In this document: piece after piece, positions 1-6,292 of the stretch
How positions within the stretch are numbered: the stretch's first letter is position 1
How the letters are laid out: each line of letters opens with the position of its first letter
Assembly: GCA_036655755.1 (NCBI GenBank)
Contig: JAVVPN010000127.1
Span: forward strand, 1 to 6,339
Direction of reading: 5' to 3'
DNA length: 6,339 nt
DNA from: JAUNSR01 sp036655755
Lineage (GTDB): Bacteria > Bacteroidota > Bacteroidia > Bacteroidales > JAUNSR01
Notes under the pieces: generated by a model
The model's input: only the letters and a program-made list of their open reading frames with translations
Databases searched by the model: none
Told to the model about the DNA's origin: nothing
Made by a program: the position numbers and the translations under genes

Positions 1-35
1 TAGGTTTGTGTGTAGCACATATTATCGGAATAGAA

Positions 36-80
36 AAAAGGTTGCAAAAGAAATGATTTTAGTTTCTTTTGCAACCTTTT
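36..80 (-). terminator. Strong intrinsic terminator of the GlgA-like/DUF4270 operon
   Basis: Positions 36-53 and 63-80 form a perfect 18-bp inverted repeat around a 9-base loop. Read on the minus strand, the 3' arm runs into six U residues (from the A run at 34-39), whereas the plus-strand side has only four T and then G. It lies 95 bases past the stop codon of the DUF4270 gene, so it most likely ends that minus-strand transcript. The remainder of 1-174 shows no gene; there is only a weak bulged hairpin at 112-130. Confidence 0.85.
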
Positions 81-174
81 GTTCTTAAATCAAAAAGGCG
101 TCTCTTAAAATAGGAACTCTTTTGAGTCCTTTCTTTTGGATCACCTCTTTGTTGTGTTCTATAAGGAATATTGA

Positions 175-1620
175 TTATTCATTTACCTTAAGCGTATATA
201 CCATGGTGGCTTGTTGCGTATTCTTTCCGCCTTTCAGAGAGATTCCTCCCGGCAGGAAGTAATTGGATACGCGAATGATATTGTTGTAAGAATCTAATCC
301 TACCGAGATCGGAACGATAGCGAGTGTAACGCTGTCTTGTTCAGTCAGGTCGGTTACTCCTTTTGAAGATTTTAGTTCTTCAGCCAGCGCCAATACCATT
401 TTATTGATGTTGCCAAAATCATAACCGAAGTTTACTTTGGTTGTATCATCAGGTAATACTCCGATGAATGAAGTTTTGTTATCGGGCGTTTTGTTTTGCT
501 CAAAGAACTCATTCATCTTACTCTTTTCAATCAACAACATGTATTTCGGCGGATTCTGTGAGAATATTTTTGTCGGCGAATAAGCCAGCATATTCAGATT
601 CACTCCGTTCAGATACTGATTGGATGAGTTTTTGTCTGCATTCAGTGTGTCTATAATAGCGCCCACAGGTAATTTGATCTGAGTGAAATAACCTCCCGGC
701 GATGTGATGAAGGTTGCTGAATCATTATTCATCAATTCGGGGTTTCCTCCCGGTTGAATCGGATTTTCAAGGCTATTGAGCTGTATCACGTCCGGAGTTA
801 CCTGAATGAAGGTAGAGCGGTTGCGGATAAAGGCGCTGTCTTTGCCTTGAGTTGTTGTCGTCGGGTGATAAGTACGGTAATGGAAAAAGATTTCCGTAGC
901 CGCTATTTTCAGAATCGTACCGTTACCGAACGTATTTTTTAAATAAAGACCCGGGAATAATTTTTCGAAATTCTCCTGAGAGCTGAATGATGAAGGTTTA
1001 TTGCGAAGTGCTTCTAAAAAGCGGTCGCTTAATTCCTGATCTAACACTACCTGTACGGTATCCAACTTACTTGTTGTCGGAGCCAATGGATCTCGGGCCG
1101 TATAACCGGTACTACCTAATTCTTTCAATGGCGAAATGTATGGCGTAAAGTCTACATTCGAATAGAAAGCATCGGTAGAACTTGGCAGTGGTTGAGATAA
1201 TTCATAGGCCGTTACCGCCATCGGGGCGGTCGAATCGCCGATGAATGCCGAGTAGATAATGTTTAGCACGGCCGAATCAAGACGGTTGTAAAGAAGAGAG
1301 TCTCCTTTGCGTCCTAATTGGAAGGCCAGGGTGTCATTATCGTAAGCATTCAGTGTGAATCCTTTTCCGTAAAACTCGGCGGCATAGTCTGAGCGGATAG
1401 TTCCGTACAGATTGTCGTTGATCTCCCCTAAAAGAGGACTGGATGTACGGATATAAATCGAGTCAGCCAGAAATGTACTTGATTTAATGTTGAAAATAGC
1501 ACTCTTAACAGTAAGGTTGTCGCCGTCGGGGCGGATCGTTGAACCAATGTTGGTTAATGTATCTTCACATGCACACAACAATACGCCGAACGCGAGCAAG
1601 AAAAATGAATTCAGTTTCAT
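175..1620 (-). CDS. DUF4270 domain-containing lipoprotein
   Basis: This encodes a 481-residue exported lipoprotein of the Bacteroidota DUF4270 family (recognised from overall appearance; function unknown). I chose the ATG at 1620-1618 because it begins a classic signal peptide: MK, a hydrophobic stretch at residues 6-15, then the lipobox LCAC with Cys18 as the lipidated residue. An in-frame TTG three codons upstream is possible but unlikely. Acidic residues (ED) directly after Cys18 resemble the acidic export signals that send some Bacteroidota lipoproteins to the cell surface; that location is inference. The mature part is rich in Ser, Thr, Asn and Tyr with no later membrane segment, which fits a secreted, probably mostly beta-structured protein. 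No catalytic motif is visible. The start lies 9 bases after the stop of the GlgA-like gene, so the two are surely co-transcribed, and a terminator follows 95 bases past the stop. Confidence 0.9.
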   Translation of the reverse strand: MKLNSFFLLAFGVLLCACEDTLTNIGSTIRPDGDNLTVKSAIFNIKSSTFLADSIYIRTSSPLLGEINDNLYGTIRSDYAAEFYGKGFTLNAYDNDTLAFQLGRKGDSLLYNRLDSAVLNIIYSAFIGDSTAPMAVTAYELSQPLPSSTDAFYSNVDFTPYISPLKELGSTGYTARDPLAPTTSKLDTVQVVLDQELSDRFLEALRNKPSSFSSQENFEKLFPGLYLKNTFGNGTILKIAATEIFFHYRTYHPTTTTQGKDSAFIRNRSTFIQVTPDVIQLNSLENPIQPGGNPELMNNDSATFITSPGGYFTQIKLPVGAIIDTLNADKNSSNQYLNGVNLNMLAYSPTKIFSQNPPKYMLLIEKSKMNEFFEQNKTPDNKTSFIGVLPDDTTKVNFGYDFGNINKMVLALAEELKSSKGVTDLTEQDSVTLAIVPISVGLDSYNNIIRVSNYFLPGGISLKGGKNTQQATMVYTLKVNE

Positions 1621-1629
1621 AAGCAGCAA

Positions 1630-2457
1630 TTATTTGTTTGCCTCTTCCCACACAACATCATAGAAGTCGTTGTAGGCGTTGATGTAAGTATCCGGGTTCT
1701 GATAAGTCAGGAACGGTTTCTGGCAGTTCTGAGCAGCCTCAAGGATTTCCGGGTTGATGTTTTCGCTACCCTGGATCACTCCATCGCTGTATTTCATGGC
1801 CAATTTTGATAAATCGGCAAAACTAACCTGTTTGTTTTTGATTGCATCAATATCGCTTTGATCAATTCCGTCGAGCAAAAGTTTCTCGGAGAAGTTTTCC
1901 GGGAATGGCTGCGAGAAATCGTCATTGTAAGCAGAATAAACGATTTTCGAGTTGCGGAAAGACGGATCTTCGGCATAAGCTTTCTTGATGTAAAGAGGCG
2001 TAAGAGCAGTCATCCAGCCATGGCAATGGATAATATCCGGTACCCAACGTAGTTTTTTCACGGTTTCCATTACGCCGCGTACAAAGAATATGCTGCGCTC
2101 GTCATTATCTTCAAATTCTTTTCCCGCATCATCGGTTAATGTAGCTTTGCGCTGAAAGTAGTCTTCATTGTCAATGAAATAAACCTGCATACGTGCAGCC
2201 TGAATAGAAGCGACCTTAATAATCAACGGATGATCTGTATCATCGATAATCAGGTTCATACCCGACAAACGAATCACTTCGTGCAACTGGTTGCGTCGCT
2301 CGTTAATGTTTCCGTATTTCGGCATGAATGTTCTGATTTCACGTCCTCGTTCCTGGATCCCCTGAGGAAGGTAGCGGCTGATTGTCGAAATCTCGCTTTC
2401 CGGGAGATAAGGAGTGATTTCTGAAGTAATGTATAGTACCTTGGTGGCTTTCATCAT
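1630..2457 (-). CDS. Short glycogen/starch synthase-like protein (GT5 N-terminal domain only)
   Basis: This encodes 275 residues resembling the N-terminal catalytic domain (Glyco_transf_5) of GlgA, the ADP-glucose glycogen synthase. Family signs are the opening strand KVLYITSEITPYLP (residues 6-19, compare SEMFPLLKTGGL in E. coli), RYLPQGIQERGREIRTFMPKYG (28-49) and DIIHCHGWMTAL (141-152, compare the HAHDWH region). Full-length bacterial GlgA is about 480 residues; the C-terminal GT1-type nucleotide-binding domain is entirely missing. The ADP-glucose-binding KTGGL motif is also absent, replaced by PESEIS at 19-24. From memory, homologues of this short length are common in Bacteroidales, so it is probably not a recent truncation. 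Classical synthase activity is doubtful; a binding or regulatory role is possible. The start is ATG 2457 (ATG 2454 is an alternative), preceded by AAGAGG. The longer reading from TTG 2493 is rejected because it begins inside the promoter. It is first in an operon with the DUF4270 lipoprotein gene. Confidence 0.85.
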   Translation of the reverse strand: MMKATKVLYITSEITPYLPESEISTISRYLPQGIQERGREIRTFMPKYGNINERRNQLHEVIRLSGMNLIIDDTDHPLIIKVASIQAARMQVYFIDNEDYFQRKATLTDDAGKEFEDNDERSIFFVRGVMETVKKLRWVPDIIHCHGWMTALTPLYIKKAYAEDPSFRNSKIVYSAYNDDFSQPFPENFSEKLLLDGIDQSDIDAIKNKQVSFADLSKLAMKYSDGVIQGSENINPEILEAAQNCQKPFLTYQNPDTYINAYNDFYDVVWEEANK

Positions 2458-2463
2458 GATTTT

Positions 2464-2469
2464 CCTCTT
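2464..2469 (-). promoter_or_regulatory. Ribosome binding site of the GlgA-like gene
   Basis: The minus strand reads AAGAGG, six bases before the ATG at 2457. This is a good Shine-Dalgarno match for a Bacteroidota gene, where such sites are often weak. It supports ATG 2457 over the in-frame TTG at 2493. Confidence 0.6.
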
Positions 2470-2490
2470 ATGTCTCAATATTTTGTTTTG

Positions 2491-2523
2491 CAAAGATAAT
2501 AAAAAAATTACGCTTCATTTCAA
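2491..2523 (-). promoter_or_regulatory. Bacteroidota-type promoter of the GlgA-like/DUF4270 operon
   Basis: On the minus strand, TATCTTTG at 2498-2491 matches the Bacteroidota -7 consensus TAnnTTTG exactly. A TTG at 2523-2521 lies 22 bases upstream, within the usual range for the -33 element of the primary sigma factor. Transcription would begin roughly at 2482-2486, giving a leader of about 25-30 bases that contains the AAGAGG site. Confidence 0.7.
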
Positions 2524-2532
2524 TGTTTGAGT

Positions 2533-2598
2533 CCTTTAAAATAAAGAGCCGCTTTTCGGGAAATGTTTTTTAACTCAATTTGGGCGCTATTTTAAAGG
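2533..2598. repeat. 11-bp perfect inverted repeat in the divergent control region
   Basis: CCTTTAAAATA at 2533-2543 is the exact reverse complement of TATTTTAAAGG at 2588-2598, with 44 bases between the arms. The arms lie just upstream of the -33 element of the minus-strand promoter. They could be paired operator half-sites or the base of a long stem. The spacer has a small CCG/CGG hairpin at about 2549-2559. There is no U tract, so it is not a terminator. The arms are AT-rich, so chance is not excluded. Confidence 0.45.
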
Positions 2599-2601
2599 TG
2601 G

Positions 2602-2655
2602 AAATTCCGATTCGTCATTTGAATCAACCGGAAGTGCGGTTTAAAATTTCGATTC
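2602..2655. repeat. Imperfect 12-base direct repeat with 42-base period
   Basis: AAATTCCGATTC at 2602-2613 recurs as AAATTTCGATTC at 2644-2655, matching at 11 of 12 positions. The 42-base offset is four helical turns, so both copies would face the same side of the DNA, as repeated protein-binding sites often do. The first copy also overlaps a GATTC/GAATC inverted repeat (2609-2613 with 2621-2625). A binding role is inference. Confidence 0.35.
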
Positions 2656-2677
2656 CTAAGCGCTAATCGGGGTGTGT

Positions 2678-2685
2678 TATTTTTG
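2678..2685 (+). promoter_or_regulatory. Candidate panC -7 promoter element
   Basis: TATTTTTG fits TAnnTTTG exactly, but no TTG is found at the expected -33 distance. A second, imperfect candidate is TTATTTTG at 2717-2724. The surrounding AT richness makes chance matches likely. If real, the panC leader would be about 105 bases long. Confidence 0.3.
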
Positions 2686-2797
2686 CTTAATCTTTTATGG
2701 TTTGATATTTATTTACTTATTTTGCACCGATTTTCAGACCAGTGGATAAGCCCGCGTTATCATGGTTTTTTCCGGATTGGTCTTAATCGATGAAAGA

Positions 2798-3649
2798 ATG
2801 AAGACGGTAAATAAAGTAGCTGATTTACAGCAGTTCGTTGCAGAAGCAAAAGCCCATGGAAAGAAAGTGGGTTTTGTGCCTACCATGGGAGCCTTACATG
2901 AAGGCCATCTGTGTTTGGTGAAAGAATGTAAGAAAGAGAATGATATTTGTGTGGTGAGCGTTTTTGTGAATCCCACACAGTTTAACAATCCTGAAGATCT
3001 GGAAAAATATCCACGGACTCCTGAAAACGACTGCCGTTTGCTTGAGTCGGCCGGATGTGATCTGGTTTTTATGCCGGAGGTTTCGGAAATGTATCCGGAG
3101 CCGGATACGCGTCTGTTTGAATTCGGACAAATCGGAGAAGTGATGGAGGGGAAAATGCGCCCCGGTCACTTTAACGGTGTGGCTCAGGTTGTGAGCAAAC
3201 TGTTTGATATGGTTACTCCCGATCAGGCTTATTTCGGAGAGAAAGATTTTCAGCAGGTTGCCATTATTCGGGAAATGGTACGTATTCTTAATAGTCCGGT
3301 GAAGATTATTCAGGTGCCTATCGTGCGTGAAGCTTCGGGACTTGCGTTGAGTAGCCGTAATATGCGTCTTTCGGAAGAACAGCGTCGTGAAGCGGTAGCT
3401 ATTTCGCGCGCTTTGTTTGCGAGTAAAGATACGATGGAGGAGCTTTTGCTAGAAGAGACTCGTGAAGCGGTAATCGCGGCGATTAATTCGGTGCCTTCGC
3501 TTGAAACTGAATATTTTGAAATCGTGGATGGCGATACGATGCAACCGTTGAAAGAGTGGTCTGATTCGGAGTATGTAGTGGGGTGCGTAACTGTGTATTG
3601 CGGAGACGTGCGTCTGATCGATAATATTATTTATAAAAACAAACAATAA
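2798..3649 (+). CDS. panC: Pantothenate synthetase (pantoate--beta-alanine ligase)
   Basis: PanC joins pantoate and beta-alanine using ATP, through a pantoyl-adenylate, to make pantothenate for coenzyme A; it acts in the cytoplasm. The 283-residue product has the usual family length. It carries the HIGH-type nucleotide-binding motif PTMGALHEGH at residues 28-37, the pantoate-site segment MRPGHFNGV at 120-128, YFGEKDFQQ at about 145-153, and the KMSKS-equivalent region LALSSRN at 182-188. I start at ATG 2798, where MKTVNKVADLQQF matches the normal PanC N-terminus. An in-frame ATG at 2762 would add an unusual 12-residue extension. There is no strong Shine-Dalgarno. panD follows 7 bases after the stop, so the last two enzymes of pantothenate synthesis are made together. 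panB and panE are not in the window. Confidence 0.97.
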   Translation: MKTVNKVADLQQFVAEAKAHGKKVGFVPTMGALHEGHLCLVKECKKENDICVVSVFVNPTQFNNPEDLEKYPRTPENDCRLLESAGCDLVFMPEVSEMYPEPDTRLFEFGQIGEVMEGKMRPGHFNGVAQVVSKLFDMVTPDQAYFGEKDFQQVAIIREMVRILNSPVKIIQVPIVREASGLALSSRNMRLSEEQRREAVAISRALFASKDTMEELLLEETREAVIAAINSVPSLETEYFEIVDGDTMQPLKEWSDSEYVVGCVTVYCGDVRLIDNIIYKNKQ

Positions 3650-3656
3650 ATCAATT

Positions 3657-4010
3657 ATGCAGATTGAAGTAATGAAGTCTAAAATCCACCGGGTTACAGT
3701 AACTCAGGCGGATCTGAACTACATTGGAAGCATTACGATTGACGAGGAGCTGCTGGAGGCTGCGAACATCATACCGAATGAGAAAGTGGCGATTGTTAAT
3801 AATAATAATGGGGCCCGTCTTGAAACTTATGTGATCAAAGGAGAGCGTGGTTCGGGTGTTGTTTGTCTGAATGGGGCTGCGGCACGTTTGGTGCAGCCGG
3901 GCGATGTGGTGATTATCATTTCGTATGCGTTGATGGATTTTGAAGAGGCGAAGAGCTTTAAGCCTTCGGTTGTTTTCCCGGATACGGCGACCAATAAACT
4001 TTTACGTTGA
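3657..4010 (+). CDS. panD: Aspartate 1-decarboxylase, pyruvoyl-dependent
   Basis: PanD decarboxylates L-aspartate to beta-alanine, the co-substrate of PanC. The 117-residue product is close to the usual proenzyme length (about 115-130). The proenzyme self-cleaves between Gly24 and Ser25 within YIGSIT; Ser25 becomes the catalytic pyruvoyl group at the N-terminus of the alpha chain. Other active-site residues known from E. coli are present at the same numbers: Lys9, Arg54, Tyr58 and Asn72 (in CLNGAAAR). It should form a cytoplasmic tetramer. The gene starts 7 bases after the panC stop and is followed by an intrinsic terminator at 4051-4078, so panC-panD looks like a complete two-gene unit. Nothing is missing or unusual. 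Confidence 0.97.
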   Translation: MQIEVMKSKIHRVTVTQADLNYIGSITIDEELLEAANIIPNEKVAIVNNNNGARLETYVIKGERGSGVVCLNGAAARLVQPGDVVIIISYALMDFEEAKSFKPSVVFPDTATNKLLR

Positions 4011-4050
4011 TTTAGTATTTTACATTCCGCTGTTTTGGCGGATCTGATAT

Positions 4051-4078
4051 AAACCCATCTTTCGCGGATGGGTTTTTT
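4051..4078 (+). terminator. Intrinsic terminator after panCD
   Basis: AAACCCATC (4051-4059) pairs with GATGGGTTT (4067-4075) around a 7-base loop. The T run covers 4073-4078. It lies 40 bases past the panD stop. It also settles the next gene's start: the in-frame ATG at 4068 is inside the hairpin, so the MATE gene must start later. Confidence 0.88.
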
Positions 4079-4097
4079 ATTATATAATAAGCTCTTT

Positions 4098-5420
4098 ATG
4101 TATAGCAATAAACAAATCTGGAATGTTTCCTATCCCATTATGTTGAGCCTGTTGGCTCAGAATATCATTAATATTACCGATACGGCTTTTCTGGGGCATG
4201 TGGGTGAAACTGAGTTAGGAGGTTCTGCATTGGGTGGGTTGTGGTATCTGGCCATTTTTATGCTTGGATTTGGTTTCAGTACCGGTGCGCAGATTTTGAT
4301 CGGGCGGCGTAACGGGGAAAACCGGTTGCGTGAAATCGCCCCTTATTTTGTGCAGGGGGTACTTTTTCTGCTGGGGCTCGGTGTGCTTATTCTGTTGTTG
4401 AACCATCGGTTCGCCTCGTCGTTGATGGCATCTCTTATTAAATCGGATCTGATATTCGGGGCTACGATCGATTTTATTGACTGGCGTATGTTCGGATTGC
4501 TGTTTGCTTTTCCGAATGTGATGTTTCGTGCATTCTTTGTGGGGATCACGCAAACCCGTGCGCTGACTATCAGTGCCATTGTAATGGCGGTGGTGAATAT
4601 ATTTCTTGATTATGTAATGATTTTCGGGAAGTTCGGGCTGCCTGCCATGGGTATTCAAGGGGCAGCTATTGCATCTGTTATCGCGGAAGGGGCTGCCATG
4701 CTGTTTTTTATCGGTTACATGCTTGTGAAGGTTGATTTACGTACGTATGGTTTCTTTGAACGGCTTGCATGGAATATGAAGCAGTTGCCTCATTTGCTGA
4801 ATATTTCGGTGTGGACGATGATTCAGTATTTTGTTGCGTTGGGTACCTGGTTTGTGTTTTTTCTGGCGACAGAACATTTGGGCGAGCGCTCACTGGCGAT
4901 CTCCAATATCGTGCGCAGCGTATCGTCGATGCTATTCATGCCTGTGAGTGCTTACGGTACGGCGGCCAACACGCTTGTTTCGAATATGATGGGAGAGGGG
5001 CGAATGGAGCAGGTGCCGCGTCTGGTGCGCAATATCCTGTTGCAATGTGCGATTGTGATCGTGCCGATCATGATCTTTATATTCCTGGCTCCTCAGCTTA
5101 TATTGAAGGTTTATACGGAAGATCCTACATTGATACAGGCAACCTTGCCTTCCTTGATGATATTGACTACCAGTTATTTCCTTGCCGCACCTGGTTCTGT
5201 ATTGTTTCAGTTCGTTTCCGGTACGGGTAATACGCGTTCGGCATTGGCGATAGAGTGTGCTACACTTTTCTTTTATATGCTATTTGTGGGAATCGTGGCA
5301 TTTAAGCTTGCAGCCCCGGTTTCGATTTGCTGGTTTTCGGAGCATGTATATTGGGGAATGTTGTTCGTAATCTCATTTATTTATATGAAAAAAGCCGACT
5401 GGCAGTCGAAGAAGATTTGA
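4098..5420 (+). CDS. MATE family efflux transporter (DinF/NorM-like)
   Basis: This is a 440-residue inner-membrane protein of the MATE family, whose members export drugs and other organic cations in exchange for Na+ or H+. About twelve hydrophobic segments span most of the length. Family marks are DTAFLGHVG at residues 28-36 in TM1 and a GAQILIGRRNGE segment at 63-74. The second half has the matching segment AYGTAANTLVSNMMGEGR at 285-302. GITQTR (149-154) and GTGNTR (375-380) occupy similar places in the two halves, reflecting the internal duplication of MATE proteins. The start is ATG 4098 (MYSNKQIWNVSYPIML), as the longer reading begins in the panCD terminator. Only 20 bases separate that terminator from the start and I see no TAnnTTTG element there. 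Expression may rely on read-through or on a promoter inside the panD 3' region. The substrate cannot be told from sequence. Confidence 0.93.
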   Translation: MYSNKQIWNVSYPIMLSLLAQNIINITDTAFLGHVGETELGGSALGGLWYLAIFMLGFGFSTGAQILIGRRNGENRLREIAPYFVQGVLFLLGLGVLILLLNHRFASSLMASLIKSDLIFGATIDFIDWRMFGLLFAFPNVMFRAFFVGITQTRALTISAIVMAVVNIFLDYVMIFGKFGLPAMGIQGAAIASVIAEGAAMLFFIGYMLVKVDLRTYGFFERLAWNMKQLPHLLNISVWTMIQYFVALGTWFVFFLATEHLGERSLAISNIVRSVSSMLFMPVSAYGTAANTLVSNMMGEGRMEQVPRLVRNILLQCAIVIVPIMIFIFLAPQLILKVYTEDPTLIQATLPSLMILTTSYFLAAPGSVLFQFVSGTGNTRSALAIECATLFFYMLFVGIVAFKLAAPVSICWFSEHVYWGMLFVISFIYMKKADWQSKKI

Positions 5421-5439
5421 CCTGCCAAACGGCGTGCAG

Positions 5440-5485
5440 GGCAGATACGGGTATTGGATACCGGTATCTGCCTTTTTTCTTTTTT
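5440..5485 (+). terminator. Strong intrinsic terminator after the MATE gene
   Basis: GGCAGATAC (5440-5448) pairs with GTATCTGCC (5464-5472). After one G-G mismatch, GGTAT (5450-5454) pairs with ATACC (5458-5462), leaving a 3-base loop. The tail is six T, one C and six T. The hairpin would also form in the opposing transcript, but without a U tract, so it acts as an intrinsic terminator only on the plus strand. The tail overlaps the stop codon of the converging DUF4396 gene at 5484-5486. Confidence 0.92.
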
Positions 5486-6185
5486 ACATAGACGGTTTAT
5501 AACCGCTTCGGATAAGGATCAGGTTTACGGGATAGGCAAAAACAAAACCTGTAAGCATGGCAAGTTGCATGACGGCCCAGAAAATGATTTGGTTTGCCGT
5601 GAGAATTACTCCGGGCGAGATAAAGAATACGACATACATGAAACAGTACATGCCCAACTGCCAGGCGGTTAAAGAAAGAAAGTCGATTTTCAGAGCTTTG
5701 AATGCGGTGGCGGCTGCCGATAGTTTTGTCATTTTATGGATGGCTGCGTATTGAAATCCTACTCCGATCAATAATGCCAGCAAATAGTCTAACCCCCATT
5801 GCCATCCGACGCTCCACCCGGAGATGTTGCGCAGGAACAGATAGCCGAAGCTTTCGCCGATAAGGTCGGCCAAGGTGCATCCCGCTCCGCAATGTAAAGA
5901 GGATAGAATGGTTTTTTCCCATAACGGACGATCGGAATTCATATTCATACCTTCCATACTGCCCATATTCATCTTCATACCATTGCCGCTGCCTTCTTTT
6001 GAGGAGTTTGTCTGCCCAAAACGAAGATAAGCCCAGATTGCCAAGACGGATGCCCATAGAGCGGTAAGTACCCATACGGCATTCATTATCTTCATCCGTT
6101 GGGGATATTTTATTACTTGTTTTAACAGGTATAGGGCGCTTAGCAATGCAAGGATGATGTAGGCCCATGCGATTATATTCCACAT
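5484..6185 (-). CDS. DUF4396 membrane protein with Met-rich loop
   Basis: This encodes a 233-residue integral membrane protein that I recognise as DUF4396; the family's function is not established. Hydrophobic segments lie at about residues 2-21, 37-54, 104-118, 131-149, 170-190 and 197-225. The mark of the family is HCGAGC at 98-103, where His98, Cys99 and Cys103 could bind a metal. The loop before it (about 55-90) has six methionines within 13 residues (70, 72, 74, 77, 80, 82), much like the Met motifs of copper and silver proteins. Positive charges at 22-32 suggest that the first loop is cytoplasmic, which would place the Met-rich loop in the periplasm; this is inference. Start ATG 6185 is preceded by AAGAG five bases upstream. 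The gene is convergent with the MATE gene and separated from the tRNA by a terminator, so it is probably transcribed alone. Confidence 0.85.
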   Translation of the reverse strand: MWNIIAWAYIILALLSALYLLKQVIKYPQRMKIMNAVWVLTALWASVLAIWAYLRFGQTNSSKEGSGNGMKMNMGSMEGMNMNSDRPLWEKTILSSLHCGAGCTLADLIGESFGYLFLRNISGWSVGWQWGLDYLLALLIGVGFQYAAIHKMTKLSAAATAFKALKIDFLSLTAWQLGMYCFMYVVFFISPGVILTANQIIFWAVMQLAMLTGFVFAYPVNLILIRSGYKPSM

Positions 6186-6192
6186 AATTTCT

Positions 6193-6218
6193 CTTGTTTT
6201 AATACAAGAACAAGTATT
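6193..6218. repeat. Overlapping inverted repeats just upstream of the DUF4396 gene
   Basis: AATAC (6201-6205) and GTATT (6214-6218) form a 5-bp inverted repeat with 8 bases between the arms. CTTGT (6193-6197) with ACAAG (6204-6208), and CTTGTT (6193-6198) with AACAAG (6209-6214), form overlapping ones. They lie within 35 bases of the start codon, where a repressor or activator could bind. No TAnnTTTG element is seen in 6186-6253, so the promoter is unidentified. The arms are short and could be chance. Confidence 0.3.
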
Positions 6219-6253
6219 GGGATTGGTTGGTTGATTCGGGAGGGGGAATAAAC

Positions 6254-6289
6254 AAAAAAGCAGTCAATCTTGCGATTAACTGCTTTTTT
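6254..6289 (-). terminator. Terminator of the tRNA-Lys transcript
   Basis: An 11-bp stem, AAAAAAGCAGT (6254-6264) with ACTGCTTTTTT (6279-6289), is extended past one mismatch by AATC/GATT (6266-6269 with 6274-6277) around the loop TTGC. It begins three bases after the 3' end of the tRNA gene on the minus strand. The A/T arms give a U-rich 3' end on either strand, so it could work both ways. It separates the tRNA from the DUF4396 gene. Confidence 0.85.
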
Positions 6290-6292
6290 TCG

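Larger units (their letters stand above)
2458..2797. other. Divergent intergenic region (340 bases) between the GlgA-like gene and panC
   Basis: No coding sequence is supported here. The left end holds the promoter and leader of the minus-strand operon. The middle (2533-2655) holds an inverted repeat and a direct repeat, listed separately. The right end is AT-rich and should contain the panC promoter and leader. The ATG at 2762 is in frame with panC but would add 12 residues that do not look like PanC. I recognise no known riboswitch or RNA gene. Confidence 0.6.

Noticed and set aside
112..130. Small hairpin AGGA-a-CTC / GAG-TCCT followed by T-rich sequence on the plus strand.
   Set aside because: Only 7 pairs with a bulge and no plus-strand gene upstream in view; too weak to call as a terminator.
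2458..2493. Twelve-residue N-terminal extension of the GlgA-like protein from TTG 2493.
   Set aside because: TTG 2493 lies inside the perfect -7 element (2491-2498), so the base would be upstream of the transcription start; the ATG at 2457 has a good AAGAGG site.
2762..2797. Longer panC reading from ATG 2762.
   Set aside because: The 12 extra residues have no counterpart in PanC as I know it; MKTVNKVADLQQF at 2798 is the normal N-terminus.
4068..4097. Ten-residue extension of the MATE protein from ATG 4068.
   Set aside because: The codon is within the stem of the panCD terminator and the added residues are simply translated hairpin and T tract.
4215..5230. Long open frames inside the MATE gene, up to 153 codons, on both strands.
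   Set aside because: They overlap a clear membrane-protein gene, show odd compositions (Arg/His/Gln or Cys/Asp rich) and have no start signals; they are shadows of the real frame.
5734..6183. A 149-codon minus-strand frame overlapping the DUF4396 gene.
   Set aside because: It is an out-of-frame reading of DUF4396; the real frame has the membrane segments and the HCGAGC motif.
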